From a virus, in the IMG/VR virus record IMGVR_UViG_3300018080_000113, positions 1-64,000 of that record: a stretch of DNA of 64,000 nt; one strand, written 5' to 3'. The notes beneath the pieces are model-generated. The model was not told where the DNA came from. It did no database searches and was given only the letters and a program-made list of their open reading frames with translations. This document shows, one piece after another, positions 62,271 through 64,000 of this stretch. The translations under genes and the position numbers were made by a program. Within the stretch, counting starts at the first letter, position 1; each line of letters begins with the position of its first letter.

Positions 62271-63692
62271 TTAGCGGAAGATCAAGTTAACGATGATCAT
62301 TTTCTCAGCTGCATTAGCATATGTTAGCTGATCCGTTCGTCCACCAGTTGCGCTTCCTGAAGTCTGCATGTTAGCTGCAGTTTGTCCAGTGTAAGCTGTA
62401 TGTACTCTATCAAGATAGTCTTTAGAGTGACGGCCCTCTCCAAATACTGTCGTACCAATAATTTGACCTACAACACCGAAGATGTGGTTGTCAATTGTTT
62501 GTTCGAGCTGGGTTGAAACAACAGAATTAGTTGTTTCTGAATCGTATTCTGGGTCAGCAGCAAATGGATCACCAGAAGAGTCGTAGCCTTCACCAGTACC
62601 AATATCAAGAGTAGCCTTAATAAGGTTACTGTTGCTATCGTATGTCAGCATGTCGCCATATTCCAAGTTTCCTGTTGCACATGCATATGTACTAACAGTA
62701 TTGGTGGCTGTTCCTGTAGTTGCATAGTGGTAGTATGTCAGTGTGGCAGCTGTTGTCCATGGAGAAGGAATAGCGTTTCCGCCAGCTTCGTACAAGAACA
62801 ACATTCCAACTTCGTAATCCACAAAGTAATCGCCAGCTGAACTAATAAGATCAATTGAACTTACTTCACGTGTCAGGCCAGCAACAGATGCTGTAAATGG
62901 GCTGTCTTCTGTAATGTGAGCTACTGGATAGTTCACAAACATATAGCCCACAATGTCATCGCCAGAAGCAACGTCGCTACTATAACGAGTAACTTCAGCA
63001 ATTTGCTCAGAAGTGAACCAGCCAGCAACACGAGGAGTTGTCGTGCCGTCGAAGAAGTCTTCAAGAGCACCAGCAGCTCCGCCAGTATTGTCGTTGGCCA
63101 TTGTTTCTGTTGTTGCTAGTGCCGGAAGCACTGGGAACGTAGAAACATAGTCACATGTAATTGCGACTAGAGCCTGCGGGCGGAAGTTATGTTGGTATAG
63201 GTTTGCTGGATTGTAATGGTCAGACCCAGCAGCCTTGTAATAATTGTAAGAAGCAAATCCAATAGGCTTTGAAATAAAGTCCATTGCATGTTCGCTATGA
63301 CGAATCAGACCACGTTCACGTAAGGCTGCAGTTACCTGGGCACGTGTATAACTAACTGCTGCAGTAACTGCAACGCCAGTTGTAAGGTCGATAACGCCTT
63401 CTGTTACGTCTGTAGCTGTATAGCTTAGTGCCGTAGAGCCACTAGCTATATTCCAGGCTTTACGCAAACCTGCAGGAACAACATGTCCTTCGCGAGATTC
63501 GGCAACTACTTTGCCTGAAGAGACTACAATGTAGTATTCAATTTCAATTTCACGTCGCTGAACGGGAAGCCATGGTGCTGGCATGCTCTCGAAGTGCGGA
63601 CGGTGAGATTCGGACCATTCGATATTTGGCGTGATGCGCCCCATACGGTCCCAATATTTGTGATCTGCAACATATCCTCTTGGAATAGTCAT
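62271..63692 (-). CDS. Capsid-associated structural protein (473 aa), unrecognised
   Basis: Directly upstream of the capsid gene, with a GGGAGG box. An N-terminal segment (YVADHKYWDRMGRITPNIEW, then HRPHFESMPAPWLPVQRREI) precedes a strongly beta-rich body (EIEYYIVVSSGKVVAESREG). There are several Ala/Thr-rich strands (VIDLTTGVAVTAAVSYTRAQ, DYFVDYEVGMLFLYEAGGNA) and a long C-terminal stretch that ends KMIIVNLIFR. No protease triad is visible, so it is not the prohead protease. Its size and position fit a decoration, stabilising or second shell protein. I do not recognise a family. Confidence 0.6.
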   Translation of the reverse strand: MTIPRGYVADHKYWDRMGRITPNIEWSESHRPHFESMPAPWLPVQRREIEIEYYIVVSSGKVVAESREGHVVPAGLRKAWNIASGSTALSYTATDVTEGVIDLTTGVAVTAAVSYTRAQVTAALRERGLIRHSEHAMDFISKPIGFASYNYYKAAGSDHYNPANLYQHNFRPQALVAITCDYVSTFPVLPALATTETMANDNTGGAAGALEDFFDGTTTPRVAGWFTSEQIAEVTRYSSDVASGDDIVGYMFVNYPVAHITEDSPFTASVAGLTREVSSIDLISSAGDYFVDYEVGMLFLYEAGGNAIPSPWTTAATLTYYHYATTGTATNTVSTYACATGNLEYGDMLTYDSNSNLIKATLDIGTGEGYDSSGDPFAADPEYDSETTNSVVSTQLEQTIDNHIFGVVGQIIGTTVFGEGRHSKDYLDRVHTAYTGQTAANMQTSGSATGGRTDQLTYANAAEKMIIVNLIFR

Positions 63693-63711
63693 CGTTGGTT
63701 ACCTCCCTTAT

Positions 63712-64000
63712 CTATTCAGCAGTAACGTTTTCATTGTTCGCTGAAAGACTTTCAAATGATACGAGCTTTTCGTCAAGCACTTTTAACATTACCATTTTAC
63801 CATAAAGTTGTTTTGCTTTCGCAAGTTTACCATTTTTTACAAAATCGCGAATATTTTCTATAGCAGAAAGTGCTGGTGTCGATAGGCCGTCAGGAAGCTG
63901 ATTGTTGTCAACATCCTTGTTTGCTGTTGGATTTTCAATGGTTTCATTTGGCGTATTTGCCATACCATCGTTCATCTTGGACATGACATCTTCAACTTTG
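63712..64000 (-). CDS. C-terminal part of a head-region protein, cut by the window edge
   Basis: Open to the right edge: codons before the first Met at 63984 read KVEDV with no stop and no ribosome binding site at any nearby Met, so this is likely the end of a longer protein. The visible ~95 residues are hydrophilic and acidic, with a disordered part (ANTPNETIENPTANKDVDNN) and a helical part (ALSAIENIRDFVKNGKLAKA, KQLYGKMVMLKVLDEKLVSF). Upstream of capsid genes such ends often belong to scaffold or protease-scaffold proteins. That remains inference. Confidence 0.5.
   Translation of the reverse strand, partial: KVEDVMSKMNDGMANTPNETIENPTANKDVDNNQLPDGLSTPALSAIENIRDFVKNGKLAKAKQLYGKMVMLKVLDEKLVSFESLSANNENVTAE

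Noticed and set aside
62271-63692. Prohead protease identity for the protein next to the capsid gene
   Set aside because: No Ser/His catalytic pattern of the S14, S78 or U35-type proteases was seen, and the protein is mostly beta-rich.
1-64000. tRNA genes, insertion sequences, integrase or attachment sites
   Set aside because: None was recognised. Nearly all bases are covered by minus-strand structural genes and the only gap above 100 bases shows no such feature.

Overview
The window is the structural (late) region of a contractile-tailed bacteriophage with a large, complex virion. Every convincing gene lies on the minus strand, so the genome reads from high to low coordinates. Gaps are tiny, many stop and start codons overlap (TAATG), and almost every start has a GGAG/AGGAGG-type ribosome binding site. 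The host therefore probably uses strong Shine-Dalgarno initiation, but nothing here names it. No tRNA, integrase, replication, lysis-cassette or terminase gene is visible, and portal and terminase presumably lie beyond the right edge.

Layout in transcription order: (1) 64000-57000, head and neck: the end of an unidentified protein, a 473-aa structural protein, the HK97-fold major capsid protein followed by an intrinsic terminator, two small proteins, an Ig-domain/connector fusion, a Cys-rich head-completion candidate and a tail-terminator candidate. (2) 57000-51000, tail shaft: sheath, three tandem tail-tube-like paralogs, and two proteins in the tail-assembly-chaperone position. (3) 51000-41000, two giant proteins in the tape-measure position. 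The first carries an in-frame intein with a LAGLIDADG endonuclease. The second carries a motif series that matches the catalytic barrel of the QDE-1/YonO/crAss-type RNA polymerases. (4) 41000-29800, baseplate: a 2114-aa hub with an embedded M15-type peptidase, two small proteins, a gp25-like wedge, a baseplate-J protein and two further baseplate candidates. (5) 29800-1, about 30 kb of adhesin, fibre and appendage genes: Ig/FnIII proteins, three tandem helical plus beta-sandwich paralogs, several beta-rich fibres, a mosaic 2639-aa fibre, and the start of a beta-helix protein at the left edge.

The working picture is as follows. The head genes make the capsid and neck, sheath and tube make a contractile tail, and the two giant proteins fill the tube. 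The hub peptidase probably opens peptidoglycan, and the fibre block binds the cell surface. If the RNA polymerase reading is right, the phage probably carries its own polymerase in the tail and injects it with the DNA. That has been shown for podovirus-like crAss phages, and would be notable in a sheathed-tail phage. This is the most important claim to test. The intein in the neighbouring giant protein is the best-supported unusual element.
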